64,000 nt of DNA from Blastocladiella emersonii ATCC 22665 (Eukaryota > Blastocladiomycota > Blastocladiomycetes > Blastocladiales > Blastocladiaceae): positions 1,922,001 to 1,986,000 of the forward strand of contig JANHCV010000003.1 of the NCBI GenBank assembly GCA_025594325.1. The letters are read 5' to 3'. Each line of letters starts with the position of its first letter. The first letter of the stretch is position 1. The translations under genes were made by a program, and so were the position numbers. Shown in pieces: positions 63,726-64,000 of the stretch. Under the pieces are notes generated by a model that saw only the letters and a list, made by a program, of their open reading frames with translations, was not told the origin of the DNA and did no database searches.

Positions 63726-64000
63726 ATGCTCGGCCAGTACGACATCGTTTACGCCATCCACGACTTCAAGGTGCGCTCCTCGCTATCGATGCGTGACTCA
63801 CAGAGCACTGACGCCCTCTCCAACAACTAGGCCGAGGACGAGGATGAGGTGAGCTTCAAGGCCGGCGAGGAAATCATTGTCCTCGAGCGCGACGCCGAGT
63901 TCAATGACGGCTGGTGGATGGTACGCCCTCTCATGCTTCCCTAACTTGTCAGAGCTCCATTAACCACATTCATGGTGTGTGTAGGGCCGCACGCAGGACG
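63726..64000 (+). CDS. SH3-domain protein (5' part, runs off window)
   Basis: Exons 63726-63770, 63831-63920 and 63985 onward; introns 60 and 64 nt (GTGCGC..ACTAG, GTACGC..TGTAG). The ~50 visible residues are an SH3 domain at the very N-terminus: YDIVYAIHDFK, AEDEDEVSFKAGEEIIVLER, FNDGWWMGRTQD, with the ALYDF-type start (here AIHDF), the DE-rich RT loop and the WW pair that binds proline ligands. N-terminal SH3 domains occur in fungal polarity and endocytosis proteins such as Boi1/2, but the rest of the gene is outside the window, so the family stays open. Confidence 0.8.

Noticed and set aside
1-64000. CRISPR arrays, insertion sequences, bacterial-type operons, rRNA
   Set aside because: No spaced direct repeats, transposase motifs or rRNA signatures found; gene content and introns are eukaryotic.

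Overview
This is fungal nuclear DNA: GC-rich, with genes on both strands and many genes cut by very short introns (about 50-82 nt, one of 151 nt). Donors are mostly GTACG or GTGCG, a CTRAC-like branch point sits close to the acceptor, and acceptors are mostly TAG. A Zn2Cys6 activator, Ndc1, NatC, Snu114 and Sac1 mark it as a fungus. A 7TM receptor with a glycine-betaine-binding-type ectodomain and a TmcB-like membrane protein are gene types I associate with zoosporic fungi. With the high GC this points to Blastocladiomycota or a chytrid (inference from gene content only).

Layout. 1-9.1 kb: NatC subunit Naa35/Mak10 (5' part, running off the left edge), divergent nucleoporin Ndc1, then a 1455-aa low-complexity protein carrying one conserved domain. 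9.1-18.3 kb: the OpuAC-7TM-PH receptor, a class V aminotransferase-fold enzyme, a small orphan gene and a Myb/SANT-like protein. 18.6-28.3 kb: a choline-transporter-like protein, replication protein A subunit 2, spliceosomal GTPase Snu114 and a membrane SPRY protein with a PPxY motif. 28.3-32.1 kb: two decayed membrane-gene fragments, a TATA-driven low-complexity protein, and a TATA-driven Q/S/N/G-repeat protein with curli-like repeats. 33-41.1 kb: a nine-exon TmcB-like protein and a second copy of the class V enzyme. 42.1-48 kb: isoleucyl-tRNA synthetase and divergent CCT8. 48-53 kb: a repeat- and relic-rich stretch, then Sac1 phosphoinositide phosphatase. 53.2-64 kb: the NHEJ factor XLF, a Zn2Cys6 activator, a BCS1-like AAA ATPase, a small three-exon coiled-coil protein and the start of an SH3 protein.

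Most genes are single-copy housekeeping functions (N-terminal acetylation, nuclear pore, replication and repair, splicing, translation, folding, lipid signalling), so no operon-like pathway is expected. The accessory layer is the betaine-type receptor, the TmcB-like protein, the two class V paralogues, the QS-repeat protein and the relics. Several intergenic regions share an octamer GCGAGACA, ACGCGT/CACGTG pairs, and one 17-bp word present twice in opposite orientation. All exon boundaries were inferred by eye from splice motifs, reading frame and protein continuity.
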